Source: Streptomyces cyaneochromogenes
GTDB lineage: Bacteria > Actinomycetota > Actinomycetes > Streptomycetales > Streptomycetaceae
Length of the DNA: 64,000 bases
NCBI RefSeq assembly: GCF_003963535.1
Contig: NZ_CP034539.1
Coordinates: 5,828,001-5,892,000 of the forward strand
Direction of reading: 5' to 3'
The notes below the pieces were generated by a model. It worked only from the letters and a program-made list of their open reading frames with translations, searched no databases and was not told where the DNA came from. Within the stretch, counting starts at the first letter, position 1; the number at the start of each line of letters is the position of its first letter. Both the position numbers and the translations under genes were made by a program. This document shows, in pieces, positions 49,351 through 58,405 of the stretch.

Positions 49351-49731
49351 ATGCAGATGCAGGAAGTTCAGGTCGAGCGGGACGAACTGGCGATCGCGGA
49401 CCGGGTGTTGAACCGCCTGGCCGAGCAGGTCCAGGCCGACGCCGAGGCTGTCGCTCCGGTAACGGCGCAGGTGGCCGGGTGGGCAGTCTTGCTCATCCCG
49501 CACCGCAGCGACGCGGCCGATGAGGGCGCGCTGCCCGGCGATTACCGCAAGATCCTGGCGATCGTGCGGGAGACCGACGGCCCGGTGCAGGTCAGGGCGG
49601 TCGGAGAGCGGCTGGATCTGGACGCCTCGGTGCGCGGCAAGCTGGAGCCGCTGCGGGCGAAGATGACCAAGCTCGCCGATCGTGGCTGGCTGCACAAACG
49701 CCCCGGCGGGAAGTTCACCGCACGCTCGTAG
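49351..49731 (+). CDS. Coiled-coil protein with a winged-helix-like C-terminus
   Basis: A 126-residue product. An N-terminal helix (MQEVQVERDELAIADRVLNRLAEQVQ) precedes a domain reading DYRKILAIVRETDGPVQVRAVGERLDLDASVRGKLEPL and KLADRGWLHKRPGGKFT. The latter is a widespread actinomycete element I have seen next to transposase and integrase genes. A stop lies 15 nt upstream of TTG 49345, so the N-terminus seems shortened relative to relatives. It lies between the two arms of an inverted repeat. Confidence 0.6.
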   Translation: MQMQEVQVERDELAIADRVLNRLAEQVQADAEAVAPVTAQVAGWAVLLIPHRSDAADEGALPGDYRKILAIVRETDGPVQVRAVGERLDLDASVRGKLEPLRAKMTKLADRGWLHKRPGGKFTARS

Positions 49732-49862
49732 CCACGCCGACGACGGGTGCTTTGAGGACCGTAACGTGATCCGCTCCAGCTCTCCCGGCGTACCGGCCCG
49801 GCCACGAATCGTAGGAGCAGCACAGCGGTCCGCGCGGCAGAAACCGCGGACAGCTCCGAACG

Positions 49863-49975
49863 ACATGCCAGACGATCTTCGCCGTGGACACCGGCCGACG
49901 ACCAGCACGAGTAGCTCTCCCGACCCTCACACCAGAGCCGTGACCAGCAACTTCACGATGCACACCACTCAGTCG
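49863..49975 (+). repeat. Right copy of the imperfect inverted repeat
   Basis: Opposite-orientation partner of 49065-49178. One frame of both copies reads GRRPAR followed by V, hinting that they derive from the 3' end of a coding sequence. The rest of 49732-49862 shows no gene. Confidence 0.68.
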
Positions 49976-49976
49976 A

Positions 49977-50615
49977 GGACTCGACTTCAAGGGCGGCTGG
50001 ATCCACGTCAACCGCCAGGTGCGGCTCGTCGGCACGAAGCCTGTCTTCGCCCTGCCCAAGGGCAACAGGATCCGGTCAGTGCCCCTGTCGGCTCAGCTCG
50101 CCTCGGCTCTCAAGGCCCACATGAAGGAGTTCCCGCCGGTCGAGGTCACCCTGCCCTGGGCCAAACCGGACGGTGAGCCGAAGACCTTCCGCCTCCTCTT
50201 CGTCGACAAGAAGAGCCGGGCCTACAACCGCAGCGTCTTCAACATGGGCGACTGGAAGCGCGCCCTGGCCGCCGCCGGCGTGATCCCTTCCCGAGAGCGG
50301 GGCGCGCGCTACCTCCAGGTGGCCCCCGAGGACGGCATGCACGCCCTCCGGCACGCCTACGCCTCCGTACTCCTGGACGCGGGGGAGAGCATCAAGGCGC
50401 TCTCCGAGTACCTCGGTCACTCGGACCCGGGTTTCACGCTTCGGACGTGCACGCACCTGCTGCCGTCCAGCGAAATCCGCACCCGCAAGGCGATCGCCTT
50501 CACGGAAACGGAAGCCGAGGCGGAAGCGGAAGACGACGGCGACCCACCCGCAACCCAGGGCACATCAGCACCCCCAGCAAAACCAATGTGCCCTCAATGT
50601 GCCCTGGCCGCGTGA
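49977..50615 (+). pseudogene. Tyrosine-recombinase (integrase) C-terminal remnant with the catalytic Tyr lost
   Basis: About 212 residues of the catalytic domain: LDFKGGWIHVNRQVRLVG, the Arg of NRIRSVPLS, LPWAKPDG, MHALRHAYASVLLDAG (H-x-x-R), and YLGHSDPGFTLRTCTHLLPSS. Relatives have Y-T-H-L at the nucleophile; here the codon at 50448-50450 is TGC (Cys). The N-terminal SAM-like and core-binding domains are missing and no start codon fits. A GTG at 50019 is open but lies within the fold. The element can no longer recombine by itself. Confidence 0.82.
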
Positions 50616-50682
50616 CGCCCCCTCCCCGGCACCAAAAGGGGCGAGGCCCGAAGACCCCGCCCGCTACCAGTGAAACCCCAGG

Positions 50683-51114
50683 TCAGGGCCACACCAGGCA
50701 GTACGGCTGATGCCCCGCCTCATGCAACCGATGGCTGAAGTCCTGCCACTCATGCAGCAGCTGATACACGTTGAACGCATCCCGGGGCCCACCCCGGTCC
50801 GGCACCGTCGACCAGATGAACGCGGCCGCGCCGACCGCTTCCTCTCCTATGCCCCGCAGCGGGTCCACCACCGTCATCGGCAGCTTGACCACCGCGTAGT
50901 CGGGGTGCAGGACGACCAGCTCCAGCGGCGGGACCTTGTGCAGGGGGACGCCTTCGATGCCCGTCAGGACCATCGCGGCCATCGTCTCCGGCTTGATCTT
51001 GGTGAACATGCCGTTCATGCCGAGCTCGTCGCCGCCGAGTTCCTCGGGGCGCATCGAGATCGGGACGCGGGCCGCGGTCGCACCGTCGGGCGCGCCGAAG
51101 TACTTGTACGTCAC
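50683..51114 (-). CDS. Conserved actinomycete hypothetical protein
   Basis: A 143-residue product (TYKYFGAPDGATAARVPISMRPEELGGDE, VLTGIEGVPLHKVPPLELVVLHPDYAVVKLPMTVVDP, AFNVYQLLHEWQDFSHRLHEAGHQPYCLVWP). No membrane helix or catalytic motif recognised. The start GTG 51114 follows GGTGGGGG; in-frame sequence further upstream is Arg-rich and unlikely to be coding. It marks the return to core-type genes after the island. Confidence 0.75.
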   Translation of the reverse strand: MTYKYFGAPDGATAARVPISMRPEELGGDELGMNGMFTKIKPETMAAMVLTGIEGVPLHKVPPLELVVLHPDYAVVKLPMTVVDPLRGIGEEAVGAAAFIWSTVPDRGGPRDAFNVYQLLHEWQDFSHRLHEAGHQPYCLVWP

Positions 51115-51737
51115 CCCCACCCGACCACCATTCCTGCTCACCCTCAGCCGATCGCGATCGCTGCGTCGGTCGGCCCGCTCTGACTCATTAGGTACACCCG
51201 GCATATCCGGTACTACGTGTTCCTTACGCGGTTCGTTCGAATCCTCCGCGTCGCGCCGGTGCCTTCCCCGCCGGGCACGTCGAGGACCCAGGTCATCAGT
51301 CCCCTCGCCCAGTCCGCCACCGCGATGCATATCTCCACCCGACTGCTTTTCTAGGACGCGTGGCCCCCGCCGCGCAACCCGATCATCGTGTCAGTGACCT
51401 CCCCCACGGCCGCCCGCCGAAACGTGCGCTGAAACACCTGTCCGCAGGATCTTTTCAGTCTCCGACCATCACGCCCCGCATGAGCTGTGAGTATCACGAC
51501 CAGTCTCGCAGATCCCCGGCGGGGGGCGGGGCGAAGGAGGTCGGAGGGGGAGGGGGTGCGGGGGAGCGGAGGGGGCGGATGGAGGAACGGAAGGGCGGAG
51601 GCGCACGGGAGGGCCGGAGTCGGTGCAGCGGTGGCCGACTGCCGTCGCCGCCCCCTGGCCTACCCTGAGGAGGTCACTGGCAACCGGAGTCCGAGATCAT
51701 CGGAGAAGGTCAGAGAAGGTCGGAGTAGTCGCAGGTC
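51115..51737. promoter_or_regulatory. 623-nt intergenic region upstream of hemL with a purine-rich tract
   Basis: No convincing gene. From about 51525 to 51615 the plus strand is almost pure purine with runs of 5-6 G; 51545-51575 holds four G-runs of five within about 30 nt, compatible with a G-quadruplex. A repeated GGTCGGAG (51706-51726) precedes the hemL start. The region probably contains the hemL promoter, but I cannot place it. Confidence 0.4.
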
Positions 51738-53072
51738 ATGAGCGAAGCGCCCTCTTCAGGAACGCCCTATCCATACGATGCGCCTGCCTCGCAGGCTCTG
51801 TTCGACCGTGCGGCCGCCGTCACACCCGGCGGCGTGAACTCCCCGGTGCGCGCCTTCCGGGCCGTGGGCGGGACGCCGCGGTTCATGGTGTCCGGCACCG
51901 GTCCGTATCTGACCGACGCCGACGGGCGCGAGTACGTCGACCTCGTCTGCTCGTGGGGGCCCATGATCCTCGGGCACTCCCACCCGGAGGTCATCGCCGC
52001 CGTCCAGGACGCCGTCTCCCGCGGCACCTCCTTCGGTACGCCGGGGGAGGGTGAGGTCGCGCTCGCCGAGGAGATCGTCGCCCGGATCGAACCCGTCGAC
52101 CAGGTCCGGCTCGTCTCCAGCGGCACCGAGGCCACCATGTCGGCCATCCGGCTCGCCCGCGGGTTCACCCAGCGGTCCAAGGTGATCAAGTTCGCCGGGT
52201 GTTATCACGGGCATGTCGATTCGCTGCTCGCCGCAGCGGGGTCCGGTGTTGCCACCTTCGCCCTTCCCGACACCCCGGGCGTCACCGGCGCCCAGGCCGG
52301 CGACACCATCGTCCTTCCGTACAACGATCTTGAGTCCGTCCATGAGGCGTTCCACCGCTACCCCGGTGAGATCGCCTGCGTCATCACCGAGGCCTCGCCC
52401 GGCAACATGGGCGTCGTCCCGCCGCTGGCCGGCTTCAACGAGGGGCTCAAGGACGCCTGCCGGAAGAACGGCGCCCTCTTCATCTCCGACGAGGTCATGA
52501 CCGGGTTCCGGACCAGCCGCGCCGGGTGGTACGGCATCGACGGGGTCAAGCCCGACCTGATGACCTTCGGCAAGGTGATGGGGGGCGGCTTCCCCGCCGC
52601 CGCCTTCGGCGGGCGCGCCGACGTCATGGCCCACCTCGCGCCCGCCGGGCCCGTCTACCAGGCCGGCACCCTCTCCGGGAACCCGGTCGCCACCGCCGCC
52701 GGCCTCGCCCAGCTGCGGCTCCTCGACGAGGCCGCGTACGACAAGGTCAACGAGGTGTCGGAGACCCTGCAGTCCCTCGTCACCGGGGCCCTCACCAAGG
52801 AAGGCGTCGCGCACCGGCTGCAGAACGCCTCCAACATGTTCTCCGTCTTCTTCACGGACCGGGAGGTCCGTAACTACGAGGACGCCAAGCGGCAGGAGTC
52901 CTTCCGCTTCAACGCCTTCTTCCACTCGATGCTGGCCCAGGGCGTCTACCTGCCGCCCTCGTCCTTCGAGTCCTGGTTCGTTTCCACCGCACACGACGAG
53001 CAGGCCGTCCAGCGGATCGCCGACGCCCTCCCGGCGGCGGCCCGAGCGGCGGCGGAGGCCACGGCGGCATGA
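51738..53072 (+). CDS. hemL: Glutamate-1-semialdehyde 2,1-aminomutase
   Basis: PLP enzyme forming 5-aminolevulinate from glutamate-1-semialdehyde (C5 pathway); 444 residues. Motifs: PGGVNSPVRAF at the N-terminus, SGTEATMSAIRLAR, CYHGHVDSLL, DEVMTGFR, and the Schiff-base Lys279 in FGKVMGGGFPAAA. It feeds HemB, encoded at the left of the window. ATG 51738 has only a weak RBS. The stop overlaps the histidine phosphatase ATG, starting an apparent heme / cytochrome-maturation gene series. Confidence 0.96.
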   Translation: MSEAPSSGTPYPYDAPASQALFDRAAAVTPGGVNSPVRAFRAVGGTPRFMVSGTGPYLTDADGREYVDLVCSWGPMILGHSHPEVIAAVQDAVSRGTSFGTPGEGEVALAEEIVARIEPVDQVRLVSSGTEATMSAIRLARGFTQRSKVIKFAGCYHGHVDSLLAAAGSGVATFALPDTPGVTGAQAGDTIVLPYNDLESVHEAFHRYPGEIACVITEASPGNMGVVPPLAGFNEGLKDACRKNGALFISDEVMTGFRTSRAGWYGIDGVKPDLMTFGKVMGGGFPAAAFGGRADVMAHLAPAGPVYQAGTLSGNPVATAAGLAQLRLLDEAAYDKVNEVSETLQSLVTGALTKEGVAHRLQNASNMFSVFFTDREVRNYEDAKRQESFRFNAFFHSMLAQGVYLPPSSFESWFVSTAHDEQAVQRIADALPAAARAAAEATAA

Positions 53073-53770
53073 GCAACGACATCGACCGAGGCAGCGAGAG
53101 CGACATCACCGTCGTCCACGTCATGCGGCACGGCGAGGTGGCCAACCCGGACGGAGTCCTCTACGGCCGGCTCGCGGGGTACCACCTCTCCGAGCTCGGG
53201 CGGCAGATGGCCGACCGGGTCGCCGAGCACCTCGCCTCCCGTGACGTCACCTACGTCTGCGCCTCCCCGCTGGAGCGGGCGCAGGAGACCGCGACGCCGA
53301 TCGCCAAGGCGCACGGGCTGGACCTCGCGACCGACGGGCGGCTCATCGAGGCCGACAACGTCTTCCAGGGCAAGACCTTCGGCGTGGGCGACGGCGCGCT
53401 CAAGAAGCCGGAGAACTGGAAGCACCTCGTCAACCCGTTCAGGCCGTCCTGGGGTGAGCCGTACGTCGACCAGGTCGTCCGCATGATGGGCGCGCTCGAC
53501 TCCGCCAAGGACGCGGCGCGTGGGCACGAAGCCGTGCTGGTCAGCCATCAGCTGCCGATCTGGATCGTGCGGAGCTATGTCGAGAAGCGGCGGCTGTGGC
53601 ACGACCCGCGCAGGCGGCAGTGCACGCTCGCGTCCCTGACGACGTTCACGTACCAGGGCGACAGGATCGTGTCCGTCGGGTACACCGAGCCCGCCATCGA
53701 CCTCGTGCCCGCCCATCTCCGCGCCGGCGCCAAGCCGGTGAAGGGGAAGGACAAGGCCTTCGGGGCCTGA
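53069..53770 (+). CDS. Histidine phosphatase family protein
   Basis: A 233-residue product. RHGE with the phospho-accepting His (VMRHGEVANP), SPLERAQETA with a second Arg, and the late VSHQLPIW His define the 2H-phosphatase/phosphoglycerate-mutase fold. It probably dephosphorylates a small metabolite. ATGA overlap with hemL implies translational coupling; the functional link to heme synthesis is unknown. Confidence 0.92.
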   Translation: MSNDIDRGSESDITVVHVMRHGEVANPDGVLYGRLAGYHLSELGRQMADRVAEHLASRDVTYVCASPLERAQETATPIAKAHGLDLATDGRLIEADNVFQGKTFGVGDGALKKPENWKHLVNPFRPSWGEPYVDQVVRMMGALDSAKDAARGHEAVLVSHQLPIWIVRSYVEKRRLWHDPRRRQCTLASLTTFTYQGDRIVSVGYTEPAIDLVPAHLRAGAKPVKGKDKAFGA

Positions 53771-53916
53771 GGCGTGTGGGGCGCCAACGACACGTTCGGC
53801 GCCTAAGACACGTTTGTGACATTTGTTGCCGATCCTCCGTGATCCGGAGGAACCTCCCCGTTCGTCGTGCCCTCTGACTGGGTGACCACCAGGCAAGCAC
53901 GACGGATGGGGCAGTC

Positions 53917-55218
53917 ATGGGCAACTTCAGCCGAAGGGGAGCTATCGGGCTCGGTGTCGGTACGGCCGCCGCCGTCGGACTCGCCGGATGCGGCACTCTC
54001 ACCTCGTCAGATGGGTCGAACCCCACCGGAGGTTCCGGCGACGGCGCGGACAACAAGCCCGGAACGCAGGCGAACCGTGCCCGCCCCATTGGCGACGGCT
54101 CCACCTCCTACACCGGCAAGCAGCCTCACCAGCCCGGCAAGCCCGAACCGCTGGAGCCCGGCCAGGAGCCGCCGCAGTTCGTCATCTTCTCCTGGGACGG
54201 GGCCGGAGAGGTCGGCAACGGCCTCTTCCCGCGCTTCCTCGAGCTCGCCAAGGAGCACGGGGCGCACATGACCTTCTTCCTCTCGGGGCTGTATCTGCTC
54301 CCCGAGTCGAAGAAGCGGCTCTACGAACCCCCGAACAACCCGCGCGGCGCCTCCGACATCGGCTACCTCACCGACGAGCACATCAGGGCGACGCTGAAGA
54401 ACGTCCGTCAGGCCTGGCTCGACGGCCACGAGATAGGCACCCACTTCAACGGCCACTTCTGCGGCGGTACCGGCACCGTCGGCAACTGGACGCCGAAGCA
54501 GTGGCGCAGCGAGATCGACCAGGCCAAGGCCTTCGTCAAGGAGTGGCGGACGAACTCCGGGTGGACCGACCTGCCCTCCCTGCCCTTCGACTACGACAAG
54601 GAGCTCGTCGGCGGCCGCACCCCCTGCCTCCTCGGCCAGGAGAACCTGCTGCCCACCGCCCGTGAACTGGGCTGGCGGTACGACGCCTCCTCACCCGGCG
54701 GCCACCAGGTGTGGCCGGAGAAGAAGGGGGGCATATGGGACCTGCCGTTGCAGCAGATACCTTTCCCCGGGCACAGCTTCGAGGTCCTCTCGATGGACTA
54801 CAACATGCTCGCCAACCAGTCGATCAACACGACCAAGGCACCCGCGTACAACTACCCGGGCTGGCGCAAGCAGGCCACCGAGTCCTACATATCGGGCTTC
54901 AAGCGGGCATATGAGACAAACCGTGCACCCTTCTTCATAGGCAACCACTTCGAGCAGTGGAACGGCGGCATCTACATGGACGCCGTCGAGGAGGCCTTCA
55001 AGCACATCGCGCGGGAGAAGGAGAAGGGCGGCGACGTACGGCTCGTCTCCTTCCGGCAGTTCGTGGACTGGATGGACGTACAGAAGCCGGAAGTCCTCGC
55101 CAAGCTGCGGACGCTGGGGAAGGGGCAGCAGCCGCTCGGGGGTTGGAAGGAGTTCCTGAAGGACACCGGCGCGAGCACCGCAACGCCGTCCTCGGGGAGC
55201 ACCTCGAACGCCGCCTGA
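53917..55218 (+). CDS. Tat-exported lipoprotein, polysaccharide-deacetylase-like
   Basis: A 433-residue product. Twin-Arg R6-R7, hydrophobic segment and lipobox LAGC (Cys25) suggest Tat export and lipid anchoring. The body resembles NodB-type deacetylases: FSWDGAG corresponds to the TFDDG metal/catalytic strand and GTHFNGHF to the H-x3-H metal pair; DMNxM-like LSMDYNMLANQ follows. The second Asp of the catalytic pair is replaced by Gly, so activity may differ. It may act on wall polymers. Own promoter likely; 146 nt from the previous gene. Confidence 0.82.
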   Translation: MGNFSRRGAIGLGVGTAAAVGLAGCGTLTSSDGSNPTGGSGDGADNKPGTQANRARPIGDGSTSYTGKQPHQPGKPEPLEPGQEPPQFVIFSWDGAGEVGNGLFPRFLELAKEHGAHMTFFLSGLYLLPESKKRLYEPPNNPRGASDIGYLTDEHIRATLKNVRQAWLDGHEIGTHFNGHFCGGTGTVGNWTPKQWRSEIDQAKAFVKEWRTNSGWTDLPSLPFDYDKELVGGRTPCLLGQENLLPTARELGWRYDASSPGGHQVWPEKKGGIWDLPLQQIPFPGHSFEVLSMDYNMLANQSINTTKAPAYNYPGWRKQATESYISGFKRAYETNRAPFFIGNHFEQWNGGIYMDAVEEAFKHIAREKEKGGDVRLVSFRQFVDWMDVQKPEVLAKLRTLGKGQQPLGGWKEFLKDTGASTATPSSGSTSNAA

Positions 55219-55284
55219 AATGCGGGTTTCCGTCCGCAAGGGGGGTGCGCAAGATCCCCGGAACGGACATGCGAAACTTTTCAC

Positions 55285-55902
55285 ATGAGTGCCGCCAGTC
55301 GTGCCCCCCTGCGCTCGAACCGCAGCCGTGCCGTTCTGCTCGCCGCCACAGCCGCGGTCACCGCGCTGACCCTGTCCGCGTGCAGTTCGGGCGGTTTGTC
55401 GGGCGGTGGCGGTGACACCAACTTCGTCCCCGGCGGCAACGGCATCGACACGGTCGCGCAGGGCAAGCGCACCACGGCGCCGGAGCTCTCCGGCGAGACC
55501 ATCGACGGCAAGCAGCTCAGCACCGCCGACTACAAGGGCAAGATCCTCGTCGTCAACGTGTGGGGGTCGTGGTGCCCGCCGTGCCGGGCCGAGGCGAAGA
55601 ACTTCCAGACCGTCTACGACGACGTCAAGGGCCAGGGTGTCGAGTTCGTCGGCATCAACACCCGGGACACCAGCACCACCCCCGCGAAGGCCTTCGAGAA
55701 GGAGTTCGGGGTCACGTACCCCAGCCTGTACGACCCCACGGGCAAGCAGATGCTCCGCTTCGAGAAGGGCACGCTCAACCCGCAGGCGATCCCGTCCACC
55801 CTCGTCATCGACCGGAAGGGCGGGATCGCGGCGCGTGCGCTGACGCCCCTCAGCGAGGAGACGCTGCGCAGCATGCTCAAGCCCGTCCTCGCGGAGAAGT
55901 GA
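55285..55902 (+). CDS. Thioredoxin-like lipoprotein (TlpA/ResA type)
   Basis: A 205-residue product. Signal with lipobox LSAC (Cys33), then a thioredoxin fold with WCPPC (C97, C100) in NVWGSWCPPCRAEAKNF, and cis-Pro in AIPSTLVIDRKG. It reduces the heme-binding cysteines of apocytochromes c outside the membrane, receiving electrons from the CcdA protein encoded one nt after its stop. First gene of the system II cytochrome c maturation operon. Confidence 0.93.
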   Translation: MSAASRAPLRSNRSRAVLLAATAAVTALTLSACSSGGLSGGGGDTNFVPGGNGIDTVAQGKRTTAPELSGETIDGKQLSTADYKGKILVVNVWGSWCPPCRAEAKNFQTVYDDVKGQGVEFVGINTRDTSTTPAKAFEKEFGVTYPSLYDPTGKQMLRFEKGTLNPQAIPSTLVIDRKGGIAARALTPLSEETLRSMLKPVLAEK

Positions 55903-55903
55903 C

Positions 55904-56677
55904 GTGAGCGCACTCACGACGCTCGCCGCGGCCACCGGCCCGAACGAGACGGTGCTGAGCGGCGCCTTGCTGATCGCCCTGCCCATCGCGATGCTCGGCG
56001 GTCTCGTCTCCTTCTTCTCCCCGTGTGTCCTGCCGCTCGTCCCCGGCTATCTCTCGTACGTCACCGGAGTCGCCGGCACCGATCTGGCCGAGGCGCGGCG
56101 TGGGCGGATGGTCATGGGCGCCTCCCTGTTCGTGCTCGGCTTCACCGCCGTGTTCGTCTCCACCGGGGCCCTGTTCGGCTACTTCGGCAACAACCTCCAG
56201 GAGCACAAGGACGTCCTGTCCAAGGTGCTCGGCGTGCTCATGATCACCATGGGCGTCTTCTTCATGGGCCTGATGCCGTGGCTGACCCAGCGGGAGTTCC
56301 GCTTCCACAAGCGGCCCGCGGCCGGGCTGGTCGGCGCGCCCCTCCTCGGCGCGCTGTTCGGCATCGGCTGGGCGCCGTGCATCGGCCCGACCCTGACGTC
56401 CGTGATCGCGCTCTCCTACAACGAGGCCAGTGCCGGCCGCGGCGCCCTGCTGACCGTCGCCTACTGCCTCGGCCTGGGCGTGCCCTTCGTGCTCGCCGCA
56501 GTAGCCTTCCGCAAGGCACTCGGCGCCTTCGCCTGGGTCAAGCGCCACTACGTCTGGGTGATGCGCATCGGCGGCACCATGATGATCGTGACCGGTGTGC
56601 TGCTGCTGACCGGCGCGTGGGACCGCATCGTGCAGGAGATGCAGGTCTGGTCCGACGGCTTCACTGTGGGGATCTGA
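55904..56677 (+). CDS. ccdA: Cytochrome c biogenesis protein CcdA (DsbD-like transmembrane)
   Basis: A 257-residue product with six hydrophobic helices. Redox cysteines appear in SFFSPCVLPLVPGYLSY (helix 1) and GWAPCIGPTL (helix 4). Moves electrons from cytosolic thioredoxin across the membrane to the TlpA/ResA-like protein. GTG start after a one-nt gap. Followed after 3 nt by resB. Confidence 0.95.
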   Translation: MSALTTLAAATGPNETVLSGALLIALPIAMLGGLVSFFSPCVLPLVPGYLSYVTGVAGTDLAEARRGRMVMGASLFVLGFTAVFVSTGALFGYFGNNLQEHKDVLSKVLGVLMITMGVFFMGLMPWLTQREFRFHKRPAAGLVGAPLLGALFGIGWAPCIGPTLTSVIALSYNEASAGRGALLTVAYCLGLGVPFVLAAVAFRKALGAFAWVKRHYVWVMRIGGTMMIVTGVLLLTGAWDRIVQEMQVWSDGFTVGI

Positions 56678-56680
56678 TCG

Positions 56681-58405
56681 ATGAGCAAGACGACAACCGA
56701 GCCGACCCCGGCCGCCGGTGACGAGGACCTGGGCGCCGCCGGCTCCCAGCTCTCCACCGCCCCCGCCGAGGAGGCCCCCAACCTGCCCTCCCTCGGCGTC
56801 ATCGGCTGGGCCCGCTGGTTCTGGCGGCAGCTCACCTCGATGCGGGTCGCGCTGCTGCTGCTCCTGCTGCTGTCGCTCGGCGCGATCCCCGGCTCGCTCA
56901 TCCCGCAGAGCGGTATCGACGACACGAAGGTCGCCGAGTTCCGCCAGGCGCACGAGACGCTCGCGCCGGTCTACGACAAGCTCGGCCTCTTCCACGTCTA
57001 CAGCTCGGTGTGGTTCTCCGCGATCTACATCCTGCTCTTCGTCTCCCTCATCGGCTGCATCGTCCCGCGCACCTGGCAGTTCGTCGGCCAGCTGCGCGGC
57101 CGCCCGCCGGGCGCCCCGAAGCGCCTGACCCGGCTGCCCGCCTACACCACCTGGCGCACCGAGGCCGAGCCCGAGCAGGTCCGCGAGGCCGCGCTCGCCC
57201 TGCTGAGGAAGCGCCGCTTCCGTGCCCACCCGGCCGGTGACGCCGTCGCCGCCGAGAAGGGCTATCTGCGCGAGGTCGGCAACCTCGCCTTCCACATCGC
57301 GCTGATCGTGATGCTGATCGCCTTCGCCTGGGGCCAGCTGTTCAAGTCCGAGGGCAACAAGCTGATCGTCGAGGGCGACGGGTTCTCCAACACCCTCACC
57401 CAGTACGACGACTTCAAGTCCGGCAGCCTCTTCAGCCAGGACGACCTCGACCCGTTCAGCTTCACCCTCAAGGACTTCAAGGGCACCTACGAGGCGACCG
57501 GCCCCAACCGCGGCACCCCGCGCACCTACGAGGCCGACCTCACCTACAGCGCGGGCGCCGACGGCAAGGACCGGAAGACCACCGTCAAGGTCAACGAGCC
57601 GCTGGAGATCGGCGACTCGAAGGTCTACCTCGTCAGCCACGGATACGCCCCCGTCATCACGGTCCGCGACGGCAAGGGCACCGTCGTCTACAGCGATGCC
57701 GTCCCCCTCCTTCCGCTCGACGGCAACGTCACCTCCACCGGCGCGATCAAGGTCATGGACGGCTACCGCGACGCCAAGGGCAAGTGGGACCAGCTCGGCT
57801 TCCAGGCCTTCTTCCTGCCGTCCTACGGCGGCCCCGACACCGCGGTGGTCTCGCAGTTCCCGGCGCTGCTGAACCCGGTGCTGAACCTGGAGGCCTACCA
57901 CGGCAGCCTCGGTGTCAACGCCGGGCTCCCGCAGAGCGTGTACCAGCTCGACAAGACGAAGCTGAAGGGCTTCAAGAACTCCAAGGGCGAGCAGCTCCGC
58001 GAGAACCTGAAGCCCGGCGAGACCATGAAGCTCCCGAACGGCGCCGGCTCGATCACCTTCGAGAAGGAGATCAAGGAGTGGGCCGGCTTCCAGGTCGCCC
58101 GCCAGCCCGGCAGCGGCTGGGCGCTCGCCGGTGCCGTCGCCGCGATCTTCGGCCTCGCCGCTTCCCTGTTCATCCAGCGCCGCCGCGTGTGGGTGCGGGC
58201 CACCACCGGTCCCGACGGCGTCACCGTCGTCGAGATGGCCGGCCTCGGCCGCAGCGAGTCCGCCAAGGTCCCCGAGGAACTCGGCGACCTCGCCGGGATC
58301 CTGTACGACCAGGCGCCGGGGGCACCCGACCCCGACGACGAACCCGCAGATCCCTCCTCCCCCGACCCCCAAGTCGCACCCGCCGAAGGGGCTGAGACCA
58401 AGTGA
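56681..58405 (+). CDS. resB: Cytochrome c biogenesis protein ResB
   Basis: A 574-residue product. Hydrophobic helices near 55-75, 110-130, 205-225 and 475-495 bracket a large external domain, the Ccs1/ResB plan. LPSLGVIGWARWFWRQLTSMRVALLL and GSLIPQ near the N-terminus are family features. Together with CcsB it forms the heme-delivery and ligation complex of system II. A cytosolic Pro/Asp-rich tail ends the protein. Overlaps ccsB by 4 nt. Confidence 0.95.
   Translation: MSKTTTEPTPAAGDEDLGAAGSQLSTAPAEEAPNLPSLGVIGWARWFWRQLTSMRVALLLLLLLSLGAIPGSLIPQSGIDDTKVAEFRQAHETLAPVYDKLGLFHVYSSVWFSAIYILLFVSLIGCIVPRTWQFVGQLRGRPPGAPKRLTRLPAYTTWRTEAEPEQVREAALALLRKRRFRAHPAGDAVAAEKGYLREVGNLAFHIALIVMLIAFAWGQLFKSEGNKLIVEGDGFSNTLTQYDDFKSGSLFSQDDLDPFSFTLKDFKGTYEATGPNRGTPRTYEADLTYSAGADGKDRKTTVKVNEPLEIGDSKVYLVSHGYAPVITVRDGKGTVVYSDAVPLLPLDGNVTSTGAIKVMDGYRDAKGKWDQLGFQAFFLPSYGGPDTAVVSQFPALLNPVLNLEAYHGSLGVNAGLPQSVYQLDKTKLKGFKNSKGEQLRENLKPGETMKLPNGAGSITFEKEIKEWAGFQVARQPGSGWALAGAVAAIFGLAASLFIQRRRVWVRATTGPDGVTVVEMAGLGRSESAKVPEELGDLAGILYDQAPGAPDPDDEPADPSSPDPQVAPAEGAETK

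Noticed and set aside
50616..50682. Attachment site or tRNA end beside the integrase remnant
   Set aside because: Only a weak 6-bp stem is visible and no tRNA-like sequence or duplicated att core was found.
51360..51668. A 102-codon frame in the region before hemL
   Set aside because: Translation of the purine-rich tract (Gly/Glu/Arg), no RBS or homology.
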